This document shows positions 42,488 through 51,300 of a stretch of 64,000 nt of DNA, piece after piece. Each line of letters begins with the position of its first letter. Within the stretch, counting starts at the first letter, position 1. Source of the DNA: JANPLN01 sp043757265 (GTDB lineage Bacteria; Bdellovibrionota; Bdellovibrionia; Bdellovibrionales; JAGQZY01); NCBI GenBank assembly GCA_043757265.1, contig JAYUQP010000031.1:30229-94228 (forward strand), read 5' to 3'. The translations under genes and the position numbers were made by a program. Under the pieces are notes generated by a model that saw only the letters and a program-made list of their open reading frames with translations, was not told where the DNA came from and did not search any database.

Positions 42488-42571
42488 AAACTCTAACTCC
42501 GCTTCTCCCCCCCCGAGGGCCTAAGCCCCAAATTCAAGTCTATAGAGATTCGTATCAATTCGATACACTTT

Positions 42572-43717
42572 TCATAAAATTTCCAGCTCTCCTTGTAAGG
42601 CCCCAGAAGCTTTAATGTTTTGTAAAATTACGATCAGGTCTTTTGGAGAGACGCCCATTTGATTTAAACTTTGGACGAGCTCTCCAACACTCACCGATTC
42701 AGGCAAAAGTTTAACCGCGTCTTTCTTATTAATAGGCGGAATAAAGGCCGCAACAGAAGCTGGTGCGCGCATCTCGCCGCCGTTTGCTGGTGCCTCAGCT
42801 GGAGGAGTTACCGGGAGTGGCAATGGCGACTCCGTCGCAGGCGGTGCAGCGGCTAACGGCGGCGCCTCTGCCTTTCCCACTTTAACGTTGATATCGCCAT
42901 GGCTTATTGCCACCGAACTAATACGCACATTCTCACCAATAATGACGGTACCGGTTTTTTCGTTCACCACAACTTTGGCTTTTTGATCTGGTTCAACGTT
43001 GAGAGATTCGATGGTTGCTAAAAGCTCAACACCCTTTCCCTCGTACGAAAACGGCACAACAATATCGACCGTAGCAGGGTCAATGGCCGTAGCATATTTG
43101 CCTCCCAAATCCATATTGACAGTTTGTGCAATACGAACGGCAGTCGTTATATCTGGGTTGTGTAAGGTGAGCCGATACATTTTTCGATTGGTAAAATTTT
43201 CTTGTTGAATATCTTTCTCGATAATGGCGCCACCAGACATCAAACCCACAGTGGAATGCACGGCCTTACCAGACGATCTACCAACCGACACCGCACCCTG
43301 TGCTACAGCATACACATTCTGATCTGAGGCGCGCAGTGGTGACTGCACTAGGGTACCGCCCTCCAAGCTTGAAGCATCGCCAATGGAGTTGATGGTCACA
43401 TCCATCCTATTTCCGGCGCGAGCAAACGGTGGAAGAGTTGCAGTGATCAAAACTGCCGCGACGTTTTTCTTTGCCACATCCGTATCTTCGACCTTTACGC
43501 CTAATTTATCAAGCATACGGGTCATACTTTTGTTGGTGAATTCACTCTTGCTGTCACCTGTCCCTTTAAGGCCGACAACTAAACCGTAACCAATCAATTG
43601 GTTATCTCGAACTCCTCGCACATTGGCGATATCCTTTAACCGAATCCCGTGGGCTGTCGAAGTGAATAACAACACGAAAAAGAAAACACGCATTAAATAA
43701 ATCCCAGAATTATTCAT
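42572..43717 (-). CDS. flgI: FlgI, flagellar P-ring protein
   Basis: A 381-residue periplasmic protein that forms the P ring around the rod. A signal peptide (MRVFFFVLLFTSTAHG) precedes IRLKDIANVRGVRDNQLIGYGLVVGLKGTGDS, the family hallmark. SLEGGTLVQSPLRASDQNVYAVAQGAVSVG also fits. A 40-residue Pro/Ala-rich insertion (about 270-315) interrupts the C-terminal domain. It overlaps flgH by 4 bp (ATGA), with GAGGAG just upstream. Confidence 0.96.
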   Translation of the reverse strand: MNNSGIYLMRVFFFVLLFTSTAHGIRLKDIANVRGVRDNQLIGYGLVVGLKGTGDSKSEFTNKSMTRMLDKLGVKVEDTDVAKKNVAAVLITATLPPFARAGNRMDVTINSIGDASSLEGGTLVQSPLRASDQNVYAVAQGAVSVGRSSGKAVHSTVGLMSGGAIIEKDIQQENFTNRKMYRLTLHNPDITTAVRIAQTVNMDLGGKYATAIDPATVDIVVPFSYEGKGVELLATIESLNVEPDQKAKVVVNEKTGTVIIGENVRISSVAISHGDINVKVGKAEAPPLAAAPPATESPLPLPVTPPAEAPANGGEMRAPASVAAFIPPINKKDAVKLLPESVSVGELVQSLNQMGVSPKDLIVILQNIKASGALQGELEIL

Positions 43718-44532
43718 AACTCCTCACTCTTTTTTTCGCTGATAATATCAAATACCGGGTCGATGAGCGCTTCAGCACTCATCCCTTTTTCGTTGTAATC
43801 CTCAGCTCTCACCACACCAGCTACAAGAAGTTTGTATTCGCGCTTGCCGATCATAAATGGCTGTTCTCCGCGGATACGGTAATTTCCATCTTTTTGAATT
43901 TCCATAATTCGCGTTGAAACTGTACGAATCGGAAATTCCTTATTTTTCGAAAGTCCTTTAATATCTTGTTCCTCATCGTCGAGTTTTTTAAGTGCTTTAT
44001 CCTGATCCTTCAAGAGTTGCTCAGGAGTTGGACCAGTTGGAGCCACCTCCTCCTCGTCGTCCAAGCCAAACATCGATGCCAGCCCGCGCGATTCAACTTT
44101 TGCCTCTTGCTGCTGTTCTTTAAATTCAGGCGTCATCTGTTTTTTGATTTCGTCTTGCTTCAGTTTAATGTCTTGTTTCTGTTCGCTCAAAATTTCGGAA
44201 AGTAATTTTGCAATCACGTTTACTTTTGTTTGCACTTGCTCTTTTGGATAACCTTCAAGTTTGATTTCGAGTAAATCCCCTAGCAAACGCTGATTGTTAT
44301 TCGCAAAAAGAAATGACGACTGTCCACGGGTCATCCACAAAGATCCGCTTTGCTCATAGAGCATAGATTCCTCTTCAAGGCTCTTTTTTGTTCTTCTTTT
44401 TGTTTCTGGCAAGGGATTCTTCGCCTCGGCAACGGGCGAGCTTATGTCATCGTGACGACGGAAAAAGTCCATGAACGACGCGCATCCGGTTAACAGTGTC
44501 GACATCAAAATTATCAACAACAACGATTTCAT
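43714..44532 (-). CDS. flgH: FlgH, flagellar L-ring lipoprotein
   Basis: A 272-residue outer-membrane lipoprotein (MKSLLLIILMSTLLTGCAS; LTGC lipobox). GSLWMTRGQSSFLFANNNQRLLGDLLEIKLEG and, near the C-terminus, NYRIRGEQPFMIGKREYKLLVAGVVRAEDYN are the FlgH segments. Between them lies a charged insertion of about 65 residues (Glu/Lys/Gln-rich, about 118-185) that makes it longer than the usual 230. It overlaps flgA and flgI by 4 bp on each side. Confidence 0.94.
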   Translation of the reverse strand: MKSLLLIILMSTLLTGCASFMDFFRRHDDISSPVAEAKNPLPETKRRTKKSLEEESMLYEQSGSLWMTRGQSSFLFANNNQRLLGDLLEIKLEGYPKEQVQTKVNVIAKLLSEILSEQKQDIKLKQDEIKKQMTPEFKEQQQEAKVESRGLASMFGLDDEEEVAPTGPTPEQLLKDQDKALKKLDDEEQDIKGLSKNKEFPIRTVSTRIMEIQKDGNYRIRGEQPFMIGKREYKLLVAGVVRAEDYNEKGMSAEALIDPVFDIISEKKSEEL

Positions 44533-45458
44533 TCAAACCTCACTCGTGAATCAGCAATAACTTCTGCCATAATTTGTTTTTGTGTTTTTGTAACGCGGAT
44601 TGGAATTCGATCTCCAACTTTTCCGCTTTTCTGTGCAATGCCTGTCATCTCTAGAAGGATGGATCCATTTTTTATTTCGATGGCAACAGGTTCACCAATT
44701 CGCACCACTTGTTTATCGACAATATCTTCGATCGTTAGTACATGGGCCAAAGCCAGCGATCGTTTTAATTCTTTTCCCACCAGGTCCTTGGCAATAGCGA
44801 ACGATTTATGCTCATTGGTAACGTCGAGGGTTTCCAACTTGAAATCAGCATCGGTTAGCACCGACCCTTTCACCAGGGGCCTTTTTAGCACCATAACTGG
44901 TTGTTGAACCCGCACCAAACCTTGCAGCACCATCGGATTTAGATATTCATTATCAAAATACACCCGCACCATGGAGGGCCCACGGACGTCCTTCAGATTG
45001 TCTTGCAATGTCCACTTCGAAAAGGCTTTCGGCACAGTTCCACGCAAAATATTGAGATTGGAGACTTGATAGATGCAGTCCATGCAGAGTGTTTGCAGCC
45101 GCGAAACTAATTCTTTGTACGCGCTGTCTAAAGAAAAATTGTTTTGTGTCGTAGAATCATTTGCACGCGAAAAGACCAATTGAATTTCACAATCAAATTC
45201 CTGTTCAAACGGTGCAAGTTCCCCACGAAGCGTTCGAATGAGTTCGATTTTGGTTAGTTTTTTATATTCGATTGAGGTCAACCCCAAGACAATTTTTTCA
45301 ACTTCTTTTTTTTGCGTTTGACTCAAACCACGCACTTCGGCCACGTCGCTTAAATAAATCACGCGTTCGGGCGGCAATGACGGATTTAAAGAAACCAAAA
45401 CGCTCGGTTTCTCCGAAGCCATGAGTAAACTAAAAAGCGAATAAAATAGATAAATCAT
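44529..45458 (-). CDS. flgA: FlgA, P-ring assembly chaperone
   Basis: A 309-residue periplasmic protein with a short signal (MIYLFYSLFSLLMA). The C-terminal half is the SAF/FlgA module (VMVLKRPLVKGSVLTDADFKLETLDV, then GEPVAIEIKNGSILLEMTGIAQKSGKVGDRIPIRV). It helps FlgI form the P ring. Its place between flgG and flgH is standard for this group. Confidence 0.92.
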   Translation of the reverse strand: MIYLFYSLFSLLMASEKPSVLVSLNPSLPPERVIYLSDVAEVRGLSQTQKKEVEKIVLGLTSIEYKKLTKIELIRTLRGELAPFEQEFDCEIQLVFSRANDSTTQNNFSLDSAYKELVSRLQTLCMDCIYQVSNLNILRGTVPKAFSKWTLQDNLKDVRGPSMVRVYFDNEYLNPMVLQGLVRVQQPVMVLKRPLVKGSVLTDADFKLETLDVTNEHKSFAIAKDLVGKELKRSLALAHVLTIEDIVDKQVVRIGEPVAIEIKNGSILLEMTGIAQKSGKVGDRIPIRVTKTQKQIMAEVIADSRVRFE

Positions 45459-45464
45459 CAGCCT

Positions 45465-46250
45465 CTATCTCAAGTGGGTTAAAGCCTGCAGCATTTGATC
45501 GCTCGCCTGGATCACTTTTGAATTGGTCTCGTAAGCGCGCTGAGTGGTGATCATATTGACCATCTCCTCAACGATATTCACGTTGCTATTTTCAAGTTCT
45601 CGCTGCCCAATGGCTCCGTAGGGGCCTTGGTTCGGGTTCCCTACCACGGGCTCACCGCTCGCCGCAGTGGCTAAAAATAAATTGCCACCGACAGCTTTCA
45701 ATCCTGTTGGGTTTACAAATGTAGCCAGCTCAATTTGGCCAATCACCTGTGGCACTTCTGTGCCGGTCGTTAAGACAGAAACCTGTCCTTCGTTGTTAAT
45801 GATCACATCTTTCGAATCTGCGGGTATTACAATTTCGGGTTGTAAAACGTTGCCATTAAAGTCGACGATGCGACCGTCTGCCGAACGGTGTAACTCGCCG
45901 TTTCGGGTGTAGGCCATAGTTCCGTCAGTCTTTTGCATTTGTAAAAAACCTTTTCCGTTGATTGCCACATCCAAATCGCGATTGGTAATTTGCAGTGATC
46001 CTAAAGAGAAATCTTTTTGCGTTGAAGCCGTTTTTACGCCCAGGCCCACTTGCACGCCGGTTGGAGAGACGGCATTGAGACCAGTTGCTGTTCCTGGCTC
46101 CTTGATGTTTTGATAAAGAAGATCTTCAAATTCAGCTCGCGTTTTTTTAAACCCGGTGGTGCCGGTGTTTGCAATGTTGTTTGCAATGGTGTCCATGTTG
46201 GTCTGTTGCGCTTGCATCCCCGTGGCGGCAGTGTGCAATGACTTAATCAT
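45465..46250 (-). CDS. flgG: FlgG, distal rod protein
   Basis: A 261-residue axial protein with the usual N-terminus (MIKSLHTAATGMQAQQTNMDTIANNIANTGTTGFKK) and C-terminus (LENSNVNIVEEMVNMITTQRAYETNSKVIQASDQML). Length matches FlgG. AAGGGGA is 5 nt before the ATG. It follows flgF by 27 bp. Confidence 0.96.
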   Translation of the reverse strand: MIKSLHTAATGMQAQQTNMDTIANNIANTGTTGFKKTRAEFEDLLYQNIKEPGTATGLNAVSPTGVQVGLGVKTASTQKDFSLGSLQITNRDLDVAINGKGFLQMQKTDGTMAYTRNGELHRSADGRIVDFNGNVLQPEIVIPADSKDVIINNEGQVSVLTTGTEVPQVIGQIELATFVNPTGLKAVGGNLFLATAASGEPVVGNPNQGPYGAIGQRELENSNVNIVEEMVNMITTQRAYETNSKVIQASDQMLQALTHLR

Positions 46251-46277
46251 AGTATCCCCTTTATCACAGCTTAGTTA

Positions 46278-47096
46278 CTATCTAAGCTTAGTTACTTCGT
46301 TAACGAGCTTTCCGTTCATCTGATCGTAGGCTTGAATGGCTTTTTGTGTACTTTCAAAAATTCGGCTTGTTTTAATCATGTCTGTCATTTCACTGACCAA
46401 ATTGACGTTACTTTTTTCGACAGATCCCTGATGAAGTTTAAATTTTGTGGCCTGCACGATCGGGCTATTAATGGTCTGGCGTAAACGATAAAATGAATTA
46501 CCTTCTTTTTGAAAAACATCTTTGTCTTCAGCGGTTACCATCGAAAGTTTTCCGCTGAACTGATCGCCGATTTTAAGGTGACCTTGATTGGACACCGAAA
46601 AATTAGGTTCGTTGCCAATACGAACATATCTGCTGGGAAGAGGCTGTTCGGGGCTTTGTTCCTGCATCAACACTGGATAGCCCTGCTTGGTGACTAACTC
46701 GCCCAACTGATTGAGTGTAAAGCCGCCGTTGCGAGTAAAACGAACGCCGTTAGGAGTAAGAACTTCGAAAAATGCGTCACCTTCTACCGCAACATCCAGA
46801 GGGTTGTTAGAAATGATAAGGGATCCTTGTGCGAAGCTTGTGGATGTTCCTGCAGAATCTACATAACTTTTGTCGCCGCCATTGATGGGATAAAAACTGT
46901 CGATGGAATCAGGAATTTTTGTAGATCCCACGGCCTCTTCTTGTTTTTCGTAACTGGTTAGGTATTCACGAAAAATTTGTTCATCGCGCTTAAACGCCGG
47001 TGTGTCCGCGTTAGCGATGTTGTTAGCGATGGTGTCCATTTTGTCGGACTGAGCCATGGCTCCACTGACTGCTGTGTAAATACCCTTCATACTCAT
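46278..47096 (-). CDS. flgF: FlgF, proximal rod protein, first gene of the flagellar operon
   Basis: A rod protein of about 272 residues: MSMKGIYTAVSGAMAQSDKMDTIANNIANADTPAFKRDE at the start, and VEKSNVNLVSEMTDMIKTSRIFES.. near the end. The longest frame starts at 47135, but a sigma54 promoter (47111-47126) lies inside it and predicts a message start at 47100. I therefore set the start at the ATG 47096; the next Met at 47090 (MKGIYTA) is also possible. No Shine-Dalgarno is present for either. Confidence 0.93.
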   Translation of the reverse strand: MSMKGIYTAVSGAMAQSDKMDTIANNIANADTPAFKRDEQIFREYLTSYEKQEEAVGSTKIPDSIDSFYPINGGDKSYVDSAGTSTSFAQGSLIISNNPLDVAVEGDAFFEVLTPNGVRFTRNGGFTLNQLGELVTKQGYPVLMQEQSPEQPLPSRYVRIGNEPNFSVSNQGHLKIGDQFSGKLSMVTAEDKDVFQKEGNSFYRLRQTINSPIVQATKFKLHQGSVEKSNVNLVSEMTDMIKTSRIFESTQKAIQAYDQMNGKLVNEVTKLR

Positions 47097-47110
47097 ACAC
47101 TGAAGTGGTG

Positions 47111-47126
47111 AGCAAAGTGTGTGCCG
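47111..47126 (-). promoter_or_regulatory. Sigma54 promoter of the flgF-G-A-H-I operon
   Basis: On the minus strand, CGGCAC-ACACT-TTGCT has the GGCAC and TTGCT halves intact with exact GG-N10-GC spacing. The predicted start at 47100 is 4 nt before the flgF ATG. An AGAC-AAAC-GTCT dyad (47130-47141) abuts it. Class 2 flagellar operons are sigma54-driven in many proteobacteria, which fits. Confidence 0.7.
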
Positions 47127-47220
47127 ACTAGACAAACGTCTTAACTTTTGGCGGGTTCGTTTTTACACACAGAGGAGAGCAGCTTGTTATAGACCTTTGT
47201 CACGATTCAATGACGTCCCT

Positions 47221-47251
47221 CTGACGCAAAGACAATTCTCTGACGTATAAT
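47221..47251 (+). promoter_or_regulatory. Sigma70-type promoter, leaderless, for the transglycosylase gene
   Basis: A perfect TATAAT (47246-47251) lies 6 nt before the ATG at 47258, so transcription should begin at or next to the start codon. The -35 is weak (CTGACG at 47221, 19-bp spacer). CTCTGACG occurs twice (47219, 47238) and TGACG a third time at 47211, possibly operator half-sites. Confidence 0.5.
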
Positions 47252-47257
47252 CTGAGG

Positions 47258-48169
47258 ATGATTCATTTTGCATCTCTCCTGTTTTCCTTTGCCTTGGCGG
47301 CGCCAAATCCTAGAGTTTCGGTTCCGGTTCTTACAAACGGAGAATCGCTGGCGACGTCCTCTGTAAGCGCCGTTGATGCGACCCCCATTTTCGATATTCC
47401 CATGACCTACAACCACCGCGTGCAATTTTGGATTCGCCATTTTCAAACCAGTGGCCGCAAAGATTTTCAAAAGTGGCTTTCACGATCAACACGCTACTCG
47501 CCTTTTATTCTAAAAGAGCTCGAAAGATCGGGCATGCCGAAAGATATTATTTATACTGCTATGGTAGAAAGTGGTTTTGCACCTGCTGTACAAAGCCCTG
47601 CAGCCGCGGTTGGTCTTTGGCAATTTATCAAGCCAACGGCCGAGCGCTACGGCTTGACGGTAAACTGGTGGTTAGATGAGCGCAGAAACTACGTAAAGAG
47701 TACGGCGGCGGCTATAAAATACAAAAAAAATCTCTACGAAATGTTTGGCTCTTGGTATTTGGTTTCGGCAAGCTACAATTGCGGCGAAAATAAAGTTACT
47801 GGTTTGATAAAAAAGTATGGAACCAATAATTTTTGGGAGCTCGTGCAGCTGCAAGTTTTACCAAAAGAAACTGCCGATTACGTTCCAAAGATTTTAGCGG
47901 CCACCATGATTGCAAAGGCTCCAGGTCTTTACGGCTTTCGCGATATCGAATATCTGGTTCCTTACGAATTCGACATGGCGTCCGTTCCGGGCGGAACCGA
48001 CCTTTACAATCTGGCGCAATATTTAGGTGTGAATGCGAGCTACTTAAAAGAACTTAATCCAGATCTCGTGCATGGGTTTATTCCGCCCACCGTTGCATCA
48101 CACACCATTAAGGTTCCAAAAGGATCGTCCAAACTAGTCTCCCAATTTGGCGAACGAATCACCCGCTAG
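47258..48169 (+). CDS. Lytic transglycosylase (SLT domain, MltD-like), beside the flagellar operon
   Basis: A 303-residue exported murein hydrolase with a short signal peptide (MIHFASLLFSFALA). The SLT domain shows MVESGFAPAVQSPAAAVGLWQFIKPTAERYG, with Glu in VESGF as the catalytic acid, and SASYNCGENKV. The C-terminal 70 residues (GGTDLYNLAQYLGVNASYLKELNPDL) look like a LysM-type binding module. It is divergent from flgF, and the FlgJ here lacks a hydrolase half, so it may open the wall for the flagellar rod. That role is inference. Confidence 0.88.
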   Translation: MIHFASLLFSFALAAPNPRVSVPVLTNGESLATSSVSAVDATPIFDIPMTYNHRVQFWIRHFQTSGRKDFQKWLSRSTRYSPFILKELERSGMPKDIIYTAMVESGFAPAVQSPAAAVGLWQFIKPTAERYGLTVNWWLDERRNYVKSTAAAIKYKKNLYEMFGSWYLVSASYNCGENKVTGLIKKYGTNNFWELVQLQVLPKETADYVPKILAATMIAKAPGLYGFRDIEYLVPYEFDMASVPGGTDLYNLAQYLGVNASYLKELNPDLVHGFIPPTVASHTIKVPKGSSKLVSQFGERITR

Positions 48170-48175
48170 GTCAAC

Positions 48176-48373
48176 GAGATCCTTCGCTGCGCTCAGGATG
48201 ACGTGCTGTATTCGCGTAGCTAAGGTTGGTGGATAAACTACCTTGCTTGGCACTACTCATCCGTAGCGAAGTTGCAAATATCCAGAATTGTATCCGCCTA
48301 CCGTCGTCCTGAACAAAACCTCCATCATCCTGAGCAAGACGCCCGTCATCCTGAGCGGAGCGAAGGATCTCGC
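48176..48373. repeat. Dispersed repeat copies flanking the gap between two convergent transglycosylase genes
   Basis: CGAGATCCTTCGCTGCGCTCAG at 48176 and its inverse (GTCATCCTGAGCGGAGCGAAGG..) at 48344-48373 form a 29-bp inverted pair about 170 bp apart. Partial copies (GTCGTCCTGAAC, ATCATCCTGAGCAAGA) fill in just before the right copy. The minus-strand frame at 48171-48491 translates the repeat as RHPERSEGS and is rejected. Confidence 0.75.
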
Positions 48374-48381
48374 ATCTGCAA

Positions 48382-49770
48382 CTACGTGCGTGGTGCCTTT
48401 TTAACTTTATCTTGGCGTCCGACTTTGCGGATGGAATTCTTTTTCGTATCTGGAGGTAAGTGCAAGCGATATCCAGCCGGGAGCGTGGCACTTGTCTTGA
48501 AAGCGTTTTGTAAATCCAAATTGTAACTTAGTAATTCCTTGTGACTCAAGCCCATCATTTGCGGAAGATGTTTCACTTTGGTTTTTTCAGTCAAACGAAT
48601 CTCTTCAAGCTTTCGCAAAGGCTCGCGCTGAATGTTATTGAAAAGCAATTCATGATATTTTTCGGCGTAGAGCGCTGCTAAGAAACAGGTAAAAAAGTTA
48701 CTCGAAGCAAACTGGAAGTCGAGCTTATGATAGCGACGAATCATAACGTCGAGCTCGGAGGAATTAGCCGCTTTCATGGCTTTTTTGATATTTCCGATTC
48801 CATTGTTGTAGGCGGTGATGGCGAGCGGCCACGATCCTAATGTTTTATGGTAAAAACGAAGCAGCCGCGCCGCTGCTCGCGTCGCTTTGAGAGGTGAATT
48901 TCGCTCGTCGATCGCATCGTTCACGATCATATAGCTCTTGCCCGTCTTTGGCATTATTTGCCAAATGCCGCTTGCGCCAACTTTCGAATAAGCGGCTTCG
49001 TTAAAGCTGCTTTCAACAAATGGCATGCGAGTGAGTTCGGTTGGCAACCCAGCCTTGTGAAACTCTTCTTCCATGTAGGTTAAATACTTACTGCTGTTGA
49101 CCAATCCACGTTGGAAAAAATCTCGCTGGCCTAATTGGCTGCGCAGGTTTTGTGCGGCGAAGTTAAAAACGTGTTTGCGCGTGCCTGGCACCTTTGCCAA
49201 CACATCGAATATTTTTTGTTCAAGATGAGGCAACTGAGTGTATTGCTTTCTTCGCGCGAGAGAACCCAACGCCGTGCGAATAAGTTTTATTCTCTTTTCG
49301 GCCAGTTTCTGTCCTCGATCGCGTCTTAACCAAAGAGGGCCTTTGCTGTGATGGATCACATCAGTGGCATCGACAACTTCGAAAACGAGCCATGGAAAAC
49401 GCACATGGTGAATCACATGATGAGCTTCGCCGTAGCGGGTGTAGATATCAAACCAAAATTCTGCACGCTCTCTGAGCCCTGCAGAGATTTTAAATCCGTT
49501 CCCAAGTCGATCGCTAAAATCGTTTAGAACCTTTTCCTTGAGCTCAAGCCAACTTTTTTCCGAGAGCTGTTCCATTGGAAGTGGTAAAGACTGGTTGAAT
49601 GGAATTTTTGTTAATGGATAAATTTCTTTTGCCGACTCGCTATCCAAGGCACTCGTTTTAGAGGTAAGAGGGTACTTATCAAACTGCATGAGGGCTGGTG
49701 AAAAAGCAGGTAAAATCGTTGAGATAATCCCTGTTAAGATCAATACCTTAGAAAACATCTTTTTACGCAT
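48382..49770 (-). CDS. Lytic transglycosylase (SLT domain), second copy
   Basis: An exported murein hydrolase of about 462 residues. A signal peptide begins at MRKKMFSKVLILTGIISTIL. A helical N-terminal region of about 220 residues precedes the SLT domain (MPFVESSFNEAAYSKVGASGIWQIMP, then WPLAITAYNNGIGNI); the Glu of VESSF is the catalytic acid. The C-terminal tail has a weak LysM-like segment and a basic end. The frame is open back to 49944, but a sigma54 promoter with a predicted start at 49772 supports the ATG at 49770. It converges on the other transglycosylase gene. Confidence 0.87.
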   Translation of the reverse strand: MRKKMFSKVLILTGIISTILPAFSPALMQFDKYPLTSKTSALDSESAKEIYPLTKIPFNQSLPLPMEQLSEKSWLELKEKVLNDFSDRLGNGFKISAGLRERAEFWFDIYTRYGEAHHVIHHVRFPWLVFEVVDATDVIHHSKGPLWLRRDRGQKLAEKRIKLIRTALGSLARRKQYTQLPHLEQKIFDVLAKVPGTRKHVFNFAAQNLRSQLGQRDFFQRGLVNSSKYLTYMEEEFHKAGLPTELTRMPFVESSFNEAAYSKVGASGIWQIMPKTGKSYMIVNDAIDERNSPLKATRAAARLLRFYHKTLGSWPLAITAYNNGIGNIKKAMKAANSSELDVMIRRYHKLDFQFASSNFFTCFLAALYAEKYHELLFNNIQREPLRKLEEIRLTEKTKVKHLPQMMGLSHKELLSYNLDLQNAFKTSATLPAGYRLHLPPDTKKNSIRKVGRQDKVKKAPRT

Positions 49771-49782
49771 AAACCAATACAA

Positions 49783-49798
49783 AGCAAGAACGGGACCG
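49783..49798 (-). promoter_or_regulatory. Sigma54 promoter for the second transglycosylase
   Basis: On the minus strand, CGGTCC-CGTTC-TTGCT keeps the invariant GG-N10-GC and a perfect -12 half; the -24 half is weak. The predicted start at 49772 is 2 nt before the ATG. An AGACAGTCT palindrome lies about 110 bp upstream (49879-49887). Confidence 0.5.
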
Positions 49799-49982
49799 CC
49801 CCAGCCATTTGTATTTCGTCCAATCCCATCAAACCTGATTACAGTGCCGTTATTTGTCACGCTCCCCATGTAGAAGTTAGACAGTCTGCGCGGTGCTCGC
49901 CGAGTTATGCACTGTGCCCTAGAAGGTGCTTGGTGCAGCGGCAAGGATGCAATATACCTGGCGGCAACTCAAAGGGGGGTTC

Positions 49983-50399
49983 ATGAATTCAATTTCTATC
50001 GTTTTCGCTTTTATCTTGGTTTTCGCACAAAGTTCTTTTGCCATGTCTTTACCAAAAACTGCTAAAGTTCTCTTAGCTCTGGATCAACCAGCTGTTGTTG
50101 TTGAGTTGCCAGTGCTTGATTTAAAAGGGGCCACTGTCGAGCATAATTTTATGGTGACGCTTAAACAAACCGGATCAGTTCAAGTAGGCGCAGCCTCTTA
50201 CTCCATGGATCCAGTGGCATTTGTGACATTTCAAGATGAAAAGAAGGGTCTGACTCTTGAGAACCTGAAAGTGATTCGCTACCGCTTGTACTCAGGCGAA
50301 GTGAAATCCGTTGTGGGCGACATCGTTGTTGATTTAAAAACTGGCGCTGTTGCGATCAATAAAGGCGCATCTAAAGGCATCGTTACAGAGTGGTACTAA
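49983..50399 (+). CDS. Small exported protein, unknown
   Basis: A 138-residue protein with signal peptide MNSISIVFAFILVFAQSSFA. The mature chain is beta-rich (VVVELPVLDLKGATVEHNFMVTL), has no cysteine and ends in aromatic TEWY. The start at 49983 is fixed by AAGGGGGG 4 nt upstream. No family recognised. Confidence 0.7.
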   Translation: MNSISIVFAFILVFAQSSFAMSLPKTAKVLLALDQPAVVVELPVLDLKGATVEHNFMVTLKQTGSVQVGAASYSMDPVAFVTFQDEKKGLTLENLKVIRYRLYSGEVKSVVGDIVVDLKTGAVAINKGASKGIVTEWY

Positions 50400-50461
50400 C
50401 TACTCACATTCTGCGAATTGCTTTATAAGCTCATTACAAACCTTTAAACGATCTCTTCGCC

Positions 50462-51298
50462 CTAATTTGGAAGGGCGAAGTAATTGAGAAACTTATAATA
50501 CGGAACTGGTGCATGGACTCTATAAAGTCCCTTTTTCGCATCCAGGGCGAACATGTGGTAATTGCGAGTTTTAAAAAAGCGGAAAATCTCTTCACTGCTG
50601 GTACCTGTATCCAATAAGCATGGCTCATTGAGCTCGATGCAAATACGCGGGCGCTGGGATTCGATAATCTTGGTGGCACCTTGCAATACCTTAAACTCGT
50701 AACCTTCTACATCAATTTTTATAAAGTCCACTGCAGACAACTGATGCTGCTCACAAAATTCATCTAGTGTTACAACGGAGCGTTTGATTTTTTCCCCTGA
50801 AAATAATTCACGATGAGCCATTCTGCCCCAGCCGCTTTCTTCGGATGGCGGAATCAAAAATTCGGTCTCCCCGTGTTTATCCGCCACACACACTTCCTGC
50901 AAAAACATGGATGAAAAATTATTGAGTTCGCGGTTTTTTTCATAAGCCAAAATATTCTGCGGAAGTGGTTCAAAGGAGTACACTTTCGATTGCGGGGACA
51001 TTTGTTTTACCAAAAAACTAAAATATCCAATATTCGCTCCCACGTCCAAAAACACCTTGCTGGTTTTTGCCATTTCTTTAAAAACAATTTCGGTCTCTGG
51101 CTCGTGGCAGCGCTTAATAAACATCACAGCTTGCATGCGATCTTGCAAATCCAGTTGTAAACGAAATCCAGTAAGCATCTTTTGAACTTGCGAAGACGAT
51201 TTCTTGGAAAGTACTTTAAGCAATTTTTGACCGAGGAAGTTCTTTCCGCGAAAATTTGGTAAAAGCGTGTAGGTTTTAATTAAATCGATAGAGTCCAT
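50462..51298 (-). CDS. FkbM-family methyltransferase
   Basis: A 278-residue SAM-dependent methyltransferase. FLDVGANIGYFSFL (about residues 87-100) is the SAM-binding motif, YSFEPLPQNI the second, and DFIKIDVEGYEFKVLQGA the FkbM signature. Relatives methylate sugars, antibiotics or glycolipids; the substrate here is unknown. It is the last of three genes on the minus strand (msr, SDR, FkbM) with very short gaps. Confidence 0.87.
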   Translation of the reverse strand: MDSIDLIKTYTLLPNFRGKNFLGQKLLKVLSKKSSSQVQKMLTGFRLQLDLQDRMQAVMFIKRCHEPETEIVFKEMAKTSKVFLDVGANIGYFSFLVKQMSPQSKVYSFEPLPQNILAYEKNRELNNFSSMFLQEVCVADKHGETEFLIPPSEESGWGRMAHRELFSGEKIKRSVVTLDEFCEQHQLSAVDFIKIDVEGYEFKVLQGATKIIESQRPRICIELNEPCLLDTGTSSEEIFRFFKTRNYHMFALDAKKGLYRVHAPVPYYKFLNYFALPN

Positions 51299-51300
51299 TA

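Noticed and set aside
48171..48491. 106-codon minus-strand frame containing RHPERSEGS
   Set aside because: Same repeat translated in another frame; it also overlaps the 3' end of the transglycosylase gene.
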